DNA from: Methylomonas sp.
Lineage (GTDB): Bacteria; Pseudomonadota; Gammaproteobacteria; Methylococcales; Methylomonadaceae
NCBI GenBank assembly: GCA_028688235.1
Contig: JAQTYP010000178.1
Span: forward strand, 1-7,076
Direction of reading: 5' to 3'
Length of the DNA stretch: 7,076 nucleotides
The notes below the pieces were generated by a model. It saw nothing but the letters and a program-made list of their open reading frames with translations. It was not told where the DNA came from and did no database searches. Below are positions 1 through 6,633 of the stretch, one piece after another. Within the stretch, counting starts at the first letter, position 1. Every line of letters begins with the position of its first letter. A program made the translations under genes and the position numbers.

Positions 1-1604
1 AATCGAACTTAGCGGGTAGTCAGGAAGCATTAGCCGACGACGAAGCAATCGCTCAACCACCGATGCACCAACAATTGCATTGGCTAGTCTTGGCCTTCGT
101 CCCGTCCAGCTTATTGTTGGGCTTGACCCAATACATCAGCACCGACATCGCCGCGGTGCCGTTGTTGTGGATATTACCGCTGACCTTGTATTTGCTGTCG
201 TTCATTTTGGTCTTTTCCAAATGGGCAGACCGCATCCATCCGCTCATGGTAGCGTTACAGCCCGCCGTATTGCTGGTCTTTATCGCTTATTCCTTCATCA
301 ACCCGGCGGTATTACCGTTCTGGCTGGATTTGATTTTGCACTGCCTGGCATTCTTCCTGGCCGTCATGGTCTGCCACGGTGAATTAGCCAAGCACCGCCC
401 GCATACCGAACATCTGACCCGCTATTATCTGGTCATGTCCTTCGCCGGCATGCTGGGCGGCTTGTTCAATACCTTCGTCGCGCCTTTCGTGTTCGATGCG
501 GTATACGAATATCCCATCATGATAGTCGCGGCTCTGTTGTTACGCCCAGGCTTTTTCGAAAGCCGCTGGTTTTTGCAGCCGATTTTCCCTGTGGTGGTTT
601 TGTTCCTTGGCTTCGGCATCTATTTCAGCACCGACGAACTGTTCGACTATCTCGACATCATAGGCGGCGCGTTAATTTTATTGGCCGGTTTGACTTATTC
701 GCTGCGCCACAGCCCGCTGGGCTTAGGATTACTGACCGGCGTCATATTAGTCTTCACAATCGGTTTACACGGCTTGGCCTCCAACGTGTTGTATCAGGAT
801 CGCACCTTCTTCGGCGTGCTGTCGGTGCGAGATACAGTCATCCCGGATGAAAACCAAAGACCGGAAAGTGTTCGCGAACTCTATCACGGCACCACCAAAC
901 ACGGCGCCGAACGCTTGATCCCGTCCCAGATCACGACGCCATTGACCTATTACAGCCGTCAGGGCCCTATCGGCCAACTGTTCGCCGAATTCGACGGCGA
1001 AAACCAAAACTGGAACATCGGCGCGGTCGGTTTAGGAGCCGGGGCATTAGCTTGCTATACCAAGGCCGGGCAAGCTTGGCGCTTTTACGAGATCGACCCT
1101 TTAATCGTAGAAGTGGCGAAAGACCCCAAGTGGTTCCATTATCTGGAGCGCTGCAATCCTCAGGCAAAAATGCTGATCGGCGACGCTCGTCTGTCGCTGG
1201 TCGAGGAAGCCGACCACAGCTTCGATCTGCTGATCATGGATGCCTTCAGTTCGGACGCCGTGCCTACGCATCTGTTAACGCGCGAAGCCATAGAGCTATA
1301 CTTCGACAAACTCAAAGACGACGGCCTGCTGGCGTTTCATATCACCAACCGCCATTTGGCTTTGAAAAAAGTACTGGCCGACCATGTCGAAAATTTAAAA
1401 TTGTCCGGTCTATTACAGGAATTCAAGCCGGAAAATCCGCCGCCGTTGGTCGTTGCGACCGACTGGGTGGTGATTGCCAAACACCCCGAACGTCTGGAAC
1501 GTTTAAGACAAAGTCGCCTCGGCCATTGGCAACAACTGCCGCTGACCTTCGGTTTACAACCTTGGACCGACGACTTTACCCACATCATAGGAATCTGGAA
1601 ATAG
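1..1604 (+). CDS. Multi-pass membrane protein fused to a spermidine-synthase-like domain (5' truncated)
   Basis: The reading frame is already open at base 3 and has no stop before the ATG at 63, so the gene very probably begins upstream of the window; 533 codons are visible. Numbering from the Met at 63, residues 1-240 hold about eight or nine hydrophobic segments (for example 6-26, 31-52, 62-80, 86-104, 123-144, 171-189, 198-213 and 219-240). A soluble aminopropyltransferase-like Rossmann domain follows at about 250-513. It shows the SAM-type loop VGLGAGALACY (322-332), the acidic strand end YEIDP (342-346), GDAR (373-376) and MDAFSSDAVPTHLLT (392-406), and ends in WTDDF. This matches proteins annotated as fused MFS transporter/spermidine synthase. 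The substrate is unknown: the catalytic stretch of true spermidine synthases (DSSDP-like) reads SSDAVP here, so polyamine synthesis should not be assumed. Location is the inner membrane, with the enzyme domain at the C terminus. lpxD starts 8 bp after the stop, suggesting co-transcription. Confidence 0.82.
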   Translation, partial: SNLAGSQEALADDEAIAQPPMHQQLHWLVLAFVPSSLLLGLTQYISTDIAAVPLLWILPLTLYLLSFILVFSKWADRIHPLMVALQPAVLLVFIAYSFINPAVLPFWLDLILHCLAFFLAVMVCHGELAKHRPHTEHLTRYYLVMSFAGMLGGLFNTFVAPFVFDAVYEYPIMIVAALLLRPGFFESRWFLQPIFPVVVLFLGFGIYFSTDELFDYLDIIGGALILLAGLTYSLRHSPLGLGLLTGVILVFTIGLHGLASNVLYQDRTFFGVLSVRDTVIPDENQRPESVRELYHGTTKHGAERLIPSQITTPLTYYSRQGPIGQLFAEFDGENQNWNIGAVGLGAGALACYTKAGQAWRFYEIDPLIVEVAKDPKWFHYLERCNPQAKMLIGDARLSLVEEADHSFDLLIMDAFSSDAVPTHLLTREAIELYFDKLKDDGLLAFHITNRHLALKKVLADHVENLKLSGLLQEFKPENPPPLVVATDWVVIAKHPERLERLRQSRLGHWQQLPLTFGLQPWTDDFTHIIGIWK

Positions 1605-1607
1605 GAA
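1603..1607 (+). promoter_or_regulatory. Ribosome binding site of lpxD overlapping the upstream stop codon
   Basis: AGGAA lies 5 bp before the ATG at 1613 and shares two bases with the TAG stop (1602-1604) of the preceding gene. This supports the chosen lpxD start, even though the same frame stays open far upstream, and it suggests translational coupling. Confidence 0.6.
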
Positions 1608-1612
1608 TCAAC

Positions 1613-2641
1613 ATGCTGATTACGGAACTTGCCCAAATTTGCGATGCGACACCTCGAGGCGGCGATACCGCCCGCGACATCCAATCGGCGGCCGACATCA
1701 TGTCCGCCGAGGCGCATCAGGTCACGGTATTGAGCGACGGCAAATACAAAAAATACTTAAAGGATTGCCACGCTTCCGCCTGCTTCATTTCGGAAGCCTT
1801 GTTAGACGAAGACACGCCTGAGGCTTTGACTCTGCTGGTCTGTAAGGATCCGGAAATCAGCTTCTTGAATGCCGTCAAAGCCTTGCACCCGGAACCGCAA
1901 TTCACCCGCAAGATATCCGAACAAGCGGCGATAGATGAAAACGCCGTGTTAGGCAACGACGTCCATATCGGCCCTTTCAGCAGCATAGGCCAAAACAGCC
2001 GCATCGGCGATTGCAGCACGATAGCCGCTGGTGTGCATATCGGCAATAATGTCGTCATCGGCACTAATTGCCGGCTTCATCCCAATGCGGTCGTTTACGA
2101 CAACAGCGTGATAGGCAACAACGTCATCATCCATTCCGGCGCCATCATCGGCGCAGACGGATTCGGCTACAAATACCGCGACAATCAACACGTCAAGGTG
2201 CCTCATGTCGGCAATGTCGTCATCGAAGACAACGTCGAAATCGGCGCCAATACCTGCATAGACCGCGGAGCACTGGGATCGACCCGCATAGGCTGGGGCA
2301 GCAAGATAGACAATTTGGTGCAACTGGGCCATAACAACATCGTCGGCAAAAACGTCATCGTCTGCGGGCAGTGCGGCATTTCCGGCTCCTGCGAAATCGG
2401 CGACGGGGCGATATTAGCCGGCAGCGTCGGCGTGGCGGATCACGTTAAAATCGGCTCGCGCGCGGTGGTCATGGCGCGTAGCGGCGTCTCGCAAGACATC
2501 GCCCCCGGCAGCCAGGTTTGGGGCAGCCCGGCCAAGGACAGAAAAGTCATCTGGCGGGAGCTGGCGGCGCTGGCGAAATTGCCGGAATTGCTGCAAAAAA
2601 TTAAAAACCTGGAAAGCCGTTTGAATAAACTGGAAGAATAA
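1613..2641 (+). CDS. lpxD: UDP-3-O-acylglucosamine N-acyltransferase (lipid A biosynthesis)
   Basis: LpxD transfers a 3-hydroxyacyl chain from acyl carrier protein to the 2-amino group of UDP-3-O-acylglucosamine, the third step of lipid A synthesis, in the cytoplasm as a trimer. The 342-residue product matches the family's usual length (about 340). The N-terminal uridine-binding domain (about 1-100) contains the LSDGKYKKYL stretch. Residues 105-290 are hexapeptide repeats ([IV]G-type, e.g. VLGNDVHIG, VIGNNVIIHSG) forming a left-handed beta helix. The expected catalytic histidine is His240 in NLVQLGHNN, equivalent to His239 of the E. coli enzyme, and GADGFGY (180-186) is a family signature. 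The C terminus (315-342) is helical and charged. The frame is open hundreds of bases upstream, but the ATG at 1613 has the ribosome site and matches family N termini. Unusually, no skp, fabZ, lpxA or lpxB lies next to it, so it may be a second, orphan copy. Confidence 0.95.
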   Translation: MLITELAQICDATPRGGDTARDIQSAADIMSAEAHQVTVLSDGKYKKYLKDCHASACFISEALLDEDTPEALTLLVCKDPEISFLNAVKALHPEPQFTRKISEQAAIDENAVLGNDVHIGPFSSIGQNSRIGDCSTIAAGVHIGNNVVIGTNCRLHPNAVVYDNSVIGNNVIIHSGAIIGADGFGYKYRDNQHVKVPHVGNVVIEDNVEIGANTCIDRGALGSTRIGWGSKIDNLVQLGHNNIVGKNVIVCGQCGISGSCEIGDGAILAGSVGVADHVKIGSRAVVMARSGVSQDIAPGSQVWGSPAKDRKVIWRELAALAKLPELLQKIKNLESRLNKLEE

Positions 2642-2655
2642 GACTCAAGCCCAAA

Positions 2656-2661
2656 TAGGAG
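2656..2661 (+). promoter_or_regulatory. Ribosome binding site of rpiA
   Basis: TAGGAG lies 6 bp before the ATG at 2668, a near-ideal Shine-Dalgarno match and spacing. It lies in the 26-bp gap after lpxD. Confidence 0.65.
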
Positions 2662-2667
2662 CCGGAC

Positions 2668-3336
2668 ATGAACGATAAACAACGCGTCGCCGAACACGCC
2701 GCCCAAAAAATCGAAAACGGTATGCTGGTAGGCCTCGGAACCGGCTCCACCGCCAATTATTTCATCGAAGCTTTGGCCCGCCGCCACCAACAGGAATCGC
2801 TACAGATTCAGGTAGTGGCCAGCTCGGTCGTCAGCACAATCAAAGCTCAGCAACTGGGTTTACCGCTACGCAGCATGGAACATATCACGGAACTGGACGT
2901 GTATGTCGACGGGGCCGACGAAGTCGCGCCGGATTCGACGCTATTGAAAGGCCGCGGCTCCGACCTGGTGCGGGAAAAGCTGTTGGCTAAAGCTGCCAAA
3001 GCCTTTTGGGTATTGATAGACCCTAGCAAAAAGGTAGAACGCATAGGCCAACATTTCCCTATCGCTATCGAAGCCATGCCGTTTGCCTGGCAATTGGTTC
3101 AGCGCAGCTTGGCCGACATCGGCGGCGATGCCAAATTGCGCCACACCGGAGACGGTTTATTCGTGACGTCCTACGGTAGTCTGGTGCTCGACACCGTGTT
3201 CGACCCGGCAACAGACGTTGAACAACTCAACGGCCGGCTCAACGCAATTCCGGGCATCGTCGAACATGGCATTTTTGCGGGTCTGGCAACCGCGGTATTT
3301 TGCGGGGAAAATGGCAGGATAGAGGAACGCCAATAA
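2668..3336 (+). CDS. rpiA: Ribose-5-phosphate isomerase A (divergent active-site loop)
   Basis: RpiA interconverts ribose 5-phosphate and ribulose 5-phosphate in the pentose phosphate pathway (and in the ribulose monophosphate cycle of methylotrophs), in the cytoplasm. The 222-residue product is full length for the family (E. coli 219). Visible signatures are the phosphate loop VGLGTGSTAN (21-30), VDGADEV (80-86) with Asp81 and Asp84, Lys94 and Glu103 of the isomerase centre, and DPSKK (118-122) with the conserved Lys121. Two motifs depart from the common form: KGGGAAL-type loops read KGRGSDL here (94-100), and the SSDAST-type stretch reads SSVVST (52-57). The C-terminal region has NAIPGIVEHGIF, also typical of the family. 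All four key catalytic residues remain, so isomerase activity is expected, but the enzyme is a divergent member. It follows lpxD by 26 bp and converges with the cyclase gene downstream. Confidence 0.9.
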   Translation: MNDKQRVAEHAAQKIENGMLVGLGTGSTANYFIEALARRHQQESLQIQVVASSVVSTIKAQQLGLPLRSMEHITELDVYVDGADEVAPDSTLLKGRGSDLVREKLLAKAAKAFWVLIDPSKKVERIGQHFPIAIEAMPFAWQLVQRSLADIGGDAKLRHTGDGLFVTSYGSLVLDTVFDPATDVEQLNGRLNAIPGIVEHGIFAGLATAVFCGENGRIEERQ

Positions 3337-3354
3337 TCCTGGAAAAAGTATTTA

Positions 3355-3376
3355 CTGAACTAACCGCAGTTTTCAG
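3355..3376. terminator. Possible weak bidirectional terminator between convergent genes
   Basis: CTGAACT (3355-3361) can pair with AGTTTTCAG (3368-3376), leaving a two-base bulge and a six-base loop. It lies in the 54-bp gap between the converging stops of rpiA and the diguanylate cyclase gene, where a shared terminator would be expected. The stem is short and A/T-rich and lacks a clear T-run on either side, so it is only a candidate. Confidence 0.3.
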
Positions 3377-3390
3377 GTTCGGAGGGACAC

Positions 3391-4863
3391 TTAGCTCCGG
3401 GCGAAGCAAAAGCGTGCTCGGCCTATACGTTTGGCCTGGTACATCGCTTGGTCGGCGAGGAGCAATAAGTCGTCAGCGCTGACGGCATGTTTCGGGAACA
3501 GAGCAATGCCAATACTGGCGGACACCTTGACTTCATTACCCGCCATAGCGAACGGGCGGCTGATTTCATGTAACAAGCGGGTAAGCATCACGTTGCAATC
3601 TTCTTGGCTATGTAAGGCTTCCAGTAAAATTACGAATTCGTCTCCACCTAAACGCGCAACGGTGTCGTTATTTCTTAATACGTTTTGATAACGGGCGGCC
3701 AATTCGCAGAGCAATTTATCGCCCGCCGCATGCCCGTATGTATCGTTGATCGGCTTGAACCCGTCTAAATCCAGATAACAAACGGCGAATAGCAAACCGC
3801 TTCTCTCGGCATGGGCGATAGCCAAAGCCATTCTATCCATCAATAACAAACGGTTAGGCAAGCCGGTCAAGGTATCGTGACTGGCGGCTTGCTCCAAACT
3901 CTGTTGCCGCTTCAATAGCTGGCTGACATTGGAAAACACCGCCACATAATTGCTGACCGTATCGTCTTCACCGGTCATCGACGAAATCGTTAACCATTCG
4001 GACTCCAGCTCACCCAGAGGGTTTCGGCTTTTCACTTCGCCGCTCCAATGGCCTTGCTGCGCGATGGTTTGCCAAATCAAGGCAATCAATCGGGAATCGT
4101 TTAAACCCGATTTAAAGCTTTTCATATTTTTACCGGCCGCCGATTCCGAAGAGCAGGCAGTGGCCTGTCTGAAAGCCGGGTTGATCTCGACGATATTCAA
4201 GTCCGCATCGGTCACACAAATCGCATCCAGCGTGTTTTCGATCACATTGGCCGCCAAGCGTAATTTTTTTTCCAGTTTTTGCCTTTCGTTGATTTCCTTC
4301 ATCAGATTAATCGTACGACTCGACAGGCTTTCGTACATCGCCAAAATGGTCTGAATCAAAACTTGCATCGCACCGCCCATATCCTGCTCGGCCCGGTGTT
4401 TAGCCTCATCCAAGGATAAACCCGCTTGTATGCCTTGTACGATGAAGGCCATGCGTTTATCGCTATCGAGAATATGGAAAGCCAGCCATTGGGTCAAAAA
4501 CGCCAGGATATCTTCTACGATTTGCTCAAAAGACCTTTCGTTTTGCTCGCTTTTTAGCCTGTTCACCGCCTCGATGAAATCTTGGTGAACGAGTCTATGT
4601 CCAGCGGTGGCGGAGTCATCGGGACAAAATTCCACCCAAATGGCTTCTTCGGTTTGAAAGTGGTAGACGGCATAGGCCGCCAATTCCGAAAAAATGGCAT
4701 TCAGCGTCGGCAAATCCGCTTGGAAAGCCAAATGGTTCGCCAGCAAATTGACCAAATCGACCAGTTTGCGATGCTGGTGATCGATCTCTTCGATACCGGT
4801 CTCGAAATTTTCATTCCAAGGGAAAATATCCGTGGATTCGATTTTTGCTGTGGGTTCCGTCAT
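3391..4863 (-). CDS. Bacteriohemerythrin-PAS-GGDEF diguanylate cyclase
   Basis: This is a predicted cytoplasmic enzyme making cyclic di-GMP from two GTP under control of an oxygen- or redox-binding di-iron domain. The start is taken as the ATG at 4863 (490 residues), because the hemerythrin domain begins soon after it. The open frame extends to an ATG at 5157, but the added 98 residues look non-coding. Domain 1 (about 14-145) is hemerythrin with all expected iron ligands: His31 (IDHQH), His68 and Glu72 (HFQTE), His89 and His93 (HRLVH), His130 and Asp135 (HILDSD). A helical linker (about 150-205) leads to a PAS domain (about 205-315; VIENTLDAICVTDADLNI). The GGDEF domain (about 328-490) has DxLTGLPNR, LDLDGFK, GGDEF at 406-410, and the product-inhibition RxxD (397-400) five residues upstream. 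No EAL domain or membrane segment is present. It is a lone reverse-strand gene, more A/T-rich than its neighbours. Output targets are unknown. Confidence 0.93.
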   Translation of the reverse strand: MTEPTAKIESTDIFPWNENFETGIEEIDHQHRKLVDLVNLLANHLAFQADLPTLNAIFSELAAYAVYHFQTEEAIWVEFCPDDSATAGHRLVHQDFIEAVNRLKSEQNERSFEQIVEDILAFLTQWLAFHILDSDKRMAFIVQGIQAGLSLDEAKHRAEQDMGGAMQVLIQTILAMYESLSSRTINLMKEINERQKLEKKLRLAANVIENTLDAICVTDADLNIVEINPAFRQATACSSESAAGKNMKSFKSGLNDSRLIALIWQTIAQQGHWSGEVKSRNPLGELESEWLTISSMTGEDDTVSNYVAVFSNVSQLLKRQQSLEQAASHDTLTGLPNRLLLMDRMALAIAHAERSGLLFAVCYLDLDGFKPINDTYGHAAGDKLLCELAARYQNVLRNNDTVARLGGDEFVILLEALHSQEDCNVMLTRLLHEISRPFAMAGNEVKVSASIGIALFPKHAVSADDLLLLADQAMYQAKRIGRARFCFARS

Positions 4864-4958
4864 CGACTCACTCAAGCCTTTGTTCGTAGTATTTTCAAGA
4901 ATACCGGGGGGAGATATCCTGATAGATCGATTCTGCCCAAAAGCATGAATTTCGCCAA

Positions 4959-4990
4959 ATAATACACCAGAAAGTGCCAAGCTACTCCGG
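4959..4990 (-). promoter_or_regulatory. Candidate promoter of the diguanylate cyclase gene
   Basis: Read on the reverse strand, TATTAT (4964-4959) matches the sigma-70 -10 box at five of six positions and would give a leader of about 90 bases before the ATG at 4863. The -35 position at normal 17-bp spacing (GAGTAG) is poor. A TTGGCA element lies only 10 bp from the -10 box, too close to serve as its -35. This is a tentative call from pattern alone. Confidence 0.3.
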
Positions 4991-5084
4991 CTTACAACGT
5001 TAAAGGGTTGCGAGATTGTTCGACGGGTCGGGCAATTCGATAAGCAATGGCAAACCGGACATGGCGGCGTTCTGGAATTATGTT

Positions 5085-5102
5085 CTTCGCCGAAAAGCGA
5101 AG
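5085..5102. repeat. Small perfect inverted repeat (hairpin)
   Basis: CTTCGC (5085-5090) and GCGAAG (5097-5102) are perfect reverse complements around a six-base loop (CGAAAA). No T-run follows on either strand, so a terminator is unlikely. It could be an operator half-site pair, a small RNA stem or chance. Confidence 0.4.
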
Positions 5103-5201
5103 CGGTTTTCAGGATTATTCCAGAGTACAATAAAGCTCTTGGTTTTCTGCTTACCATCTATTCAAACCTGGCGTCACTGAGACCGTAAACTTTCACGCTA
5201 A

Positions 5202-5786
5202 ATGAACTCAATAGTAGGCATACTGTTAGCGGCCGGTTCCGGCAAGCGCTTCGGCGGCGACAAGCTGATGCAGACCTTGCCTAACGGCGAACCGATAGCC
5301 GTCATGGCTTGCCGGCATCTGCTGGCGGGCACGGATGAGGTATTGGCGGTGGTTCGCCCCGGCTGCGGGCTATTGGCGGAACGTTTGCAGGCGGAAGGAG
5401 CAATCGTCGAAGTTTGCGAGCATGCCGATCGAGGCATGGGAAGCAGCCTGGCATACGGAATAAAAGCCAGTCCCAAAGCTTCCGGCTGGTTGATTGCCTT
5501 AGCCGATATGCCCTGGATTGAACCGGCCAGCATTTGCAGCGTCGCCGATGCATTACGCTCAGGCGCCGTCATCGCCGCACCGAGCTTTCATGGCCGTCGT
5601 GGACATCCGGTGGGTTTTTCCGGACAGTTACGTGACGAATTGGCGGCATTGAATGGTGATGTCGGCGCCAGAACGGTGATACAGTCTCACCTAGATCGCC
5701 TCCATATCGTCGAATGTGACGATAGGGGCATACTAAGAGACGTCGATTATCCTGACGATTTAACCTTGTCTAAAAAAATCAGTTGA
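5202..5786 (+). CDS. mocA: Molybdenum cofactor cytidylyltransferase (MocA-like)
   Basis: MocA-type enzymes join CMP from CTP to Mo-molybdopterin to give molybdopterin cytosine dinucleotide (MCD), the cofactor form used by bacterial molybdenum hydroxylases. The 194-residue product fits the family (about 190-200). Signatures are the N-terminal nucleotide loop LLAAGSGKRFGGDKL (8-22), GMGSSLAYG (78-86), the metal-binding ADMP (101-104), GRRGHPVGF (131-139), GDVGAR (152-157) and DVDYPDDL (180-187). LAAG rather than LAGG, together with GHPVGF, favours MocA over the GTP-using MobA. The ATG at 5202 places the nucleotide loop at the usual distance from the N terminus, but I see no good Shine-Dalgarno sequence before it. 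The next gene starts 3 bp after the stop and encodes an XdhC-family maturation factor, with a molybdenum hydroxylase subunit beyond, which strongly supports this role. A related sugar or purine nucleotidyltransferase is the less likely alternative. Confidence 0.9.
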   Translation: MNSIVGILLAAGSGKRFGGDKLMQTLPNGEPIAVMACRHLLAGTDEVLAVVRPGCGLLAERLQAEGAIVEVCEHADRGMGSSLAYGIKASPKASGWLIALADMPWIEPASICSVADALRSGAVIAAPSFHGRRGHPVGFSGQLRDELAALNGDVGARTVIQSHLDRLHIVECDDRGILRDVDYPDDLTLSKKIS

Positions 5787-5789
5787 ACC

Positions 5790-6584
5790 ATGCCAATCCA
5801 CAAGGACCTCCTAGAACTGCAACTGCGGCTGCAACACGCCCGTCGCCCTTATGCCCTAGCCACGGTCGTCGAAATCATTGGTTCCTCCTCGGCCAAGCCT
5901 GCCGCCAAGGCCGTGATAGCCGAAGACGGGCAATTGCTGGCCGGCTGGATAGGCGGTGGCTGCGCCCAGTCCATGGTCGCCAAAACGGCATTGGATTGCT
6001 TGACTAGCGGCACACCTAAAGTCATAGACGTCGATCTGACCGACGAGATTTTCGGAGCCGGCATGCCGTGCGGCGGCCATATGCGGGTGTACGTCGAGCC
6101 GGTGATACCCAGGCCGCAACTTTGGCTAATGGGCCATGGCCGCATCGCCGAAAGCCTGTGCGAATTCGCTGATCGCCTGGGATTCGCTGTCATCGTCGAC
6201 GACCCGCAAGCCATTGCGGAACGCTTTCCTGCGGCCAACCGTATCGTTGCCGACGACGACCGCTATCTACAGTTGCAACCTTTAGCCGGCGACTTCGTCG
6301 TCATCGCCACCCATCATAAAGGCGATTACGACTCGCTGACGCAGGCCTTGAAATCCGAAGCGGCCTATATCGCACTGGTCTCCAGCCGCAAACGCGCGCA
6401 ATTGGTATCGATGCGTCTGGCTCAGGAAGGCTTTCCAGAAGAACAACTATCCAGAATTCGCGCACCTGCCGGCTTGGATCTCGGCGGAAAGTTGCCGGAG
6501 GAAATCGCTTTAGCCATCGCCAGCGAAATGATCATGGTCAAGCGCGGCGGACACGGCAAACCACTGAGCGCCACACTATCCTGA
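5790..6584 (+). CDS. XdhC/CoxI family molybdenum hydroxylase maturation factor
   Basis: Proteins of this family (XdhC, CoxI, PaoD) bind the molybdenum cofactor, assist its sulfuration and deliver it to the apo-hydroxylase; they are not part of the mature enzyme. The 264-residue product has the N-terminal XdhC_CoxI domain (about 15-105), with VVEIIGSSSAKPAAKAVI (27-43), GWIGGGC (52-58) and GMPCGG (91-96). The conserved cysteines are Cys58 and Cys94. A C-terminal Rossmann domain (about 108-250) follows, with LWLMGHGRIA (111-120) carrying GxGxxA, the acidic VDDP (136-139), ALVSSRKR (195-202) and PAGLDLGGKLPEEIALAI (226-243), a family hallmark. The common GSTPR-type loop reads GSSSAK, a variation also seen in subgroups. 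It starts 3 bp after mocA without an obvious ribosome site, so translation is probably coupled to mocA. Because MocA and an IorA-type subunit flank it, a PaoD-like role with an MCD enzyme is the best inference. Confidence 0.9.
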   Translation: MPIHKDLLELQLRLQHARRPYALATVVEIIGSSSAKPAAKAVIAEDGQLLAGWIGGGCAQSMVAKTALDCLTSGTPKVIDVDLTDEIFGAGMPCGGHMRVYVEPVIPRPQLWLMGHGRIAESLCEFADRLGFAVIVDDPQAIAERFPAANRIVADDDRYLQLQPLAGDFVVIATHHKGDYDSLTQALKSEAAYIALVSSRKRAQLVSMRLAQEGFPEEQLSRIRAPAGLDLGGKLPEEIALAIASEMIMVKRGGHGKPLSATLS

Positions 6585-6619
6585 AGCACCGGGCTTCACA
6601 CCATCAACCCATACAAACC

Positions 6620-6625
6620 GGAGGA
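6620..6625 (+). promoter_or_regulatory. Strong ribosome binding site of the [2Fe-2S] subunit gene
   Basis: GGAGGA lies 8 bp before the ATG at 6634, the best Shine-Dalgarno match in the window. It contrasts with the weak signals before the two maturation genes just upstream and suggests higher translation of the structural subunit. Confidence 0.7.
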
Positions 6626-6633
6626 AATAACCG

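Larger units (their letters stand above)
4864..5201. other. Divergent intergenic region without a convincing gene
   Basis: These 338 bases separate the reverse-strand cyclase gene from forward-strand mocA and should hold both promoters. The cyclase frame stays open across most of it on the reverse strand (to an ATG at 5157). A forward frame is open from 4949 to the stop at 5186-5188 without an ATG, and another holds a 39-codon ORF at 5061-5180 (starts MAAFWNYVLRRKAKRF, strongly basic, no ribosome site). None resembles a protein I recognise. Overlapping open frames on both strands may be chance or the remains of a decayed gene. Confidence 0.6.

Noticed and set aside
1052..1612. Extension of lpxD upstream of 1613
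   Set aside because: The open frame overlaps the spermidine-synthase-like domain in another frame and reads as an arginine-rich shadow. LpxD homology and the ribosome site begin at 1613.
1949..2332. Reverse-strand ORF inside lpxD
   Set aside because: It is a shadow of the hexapeptide repeats; its Asp/Ala/Val-rich repetitive product mirrors the repeated codons on the other strand.
4962..4981. Sigma-54-like element on the reverse strand (TTGGCAC followed by TGGTG)
   Set aside because: The -24 half matches well, but at the required spacing the -12 half lacks the GC, so it is more likely chance.
5126..5131. TACAAT as a -10 box for mocA
   Set aside because: It matches five of six positions, but no acceptable -35 lies 16-18 bp upstream, so I do not call a promoter.
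4864..5157. N-terminal extension of the diguanylate cyclase to the ATG at 5157
   Set aside because: The extra 98 residues show no domain or helical pattern, and hemerythrin domains of this type begin near the N terminus, as they do from the ATG at 4863.
5783..6007. Forward ORF starting inside the mocA stop region
   Set aside because: It overlaps the xdhC-like gene in another frame and gives a low-complexity Arg/Pro/Gly-rich product, a shadow of a real gene.
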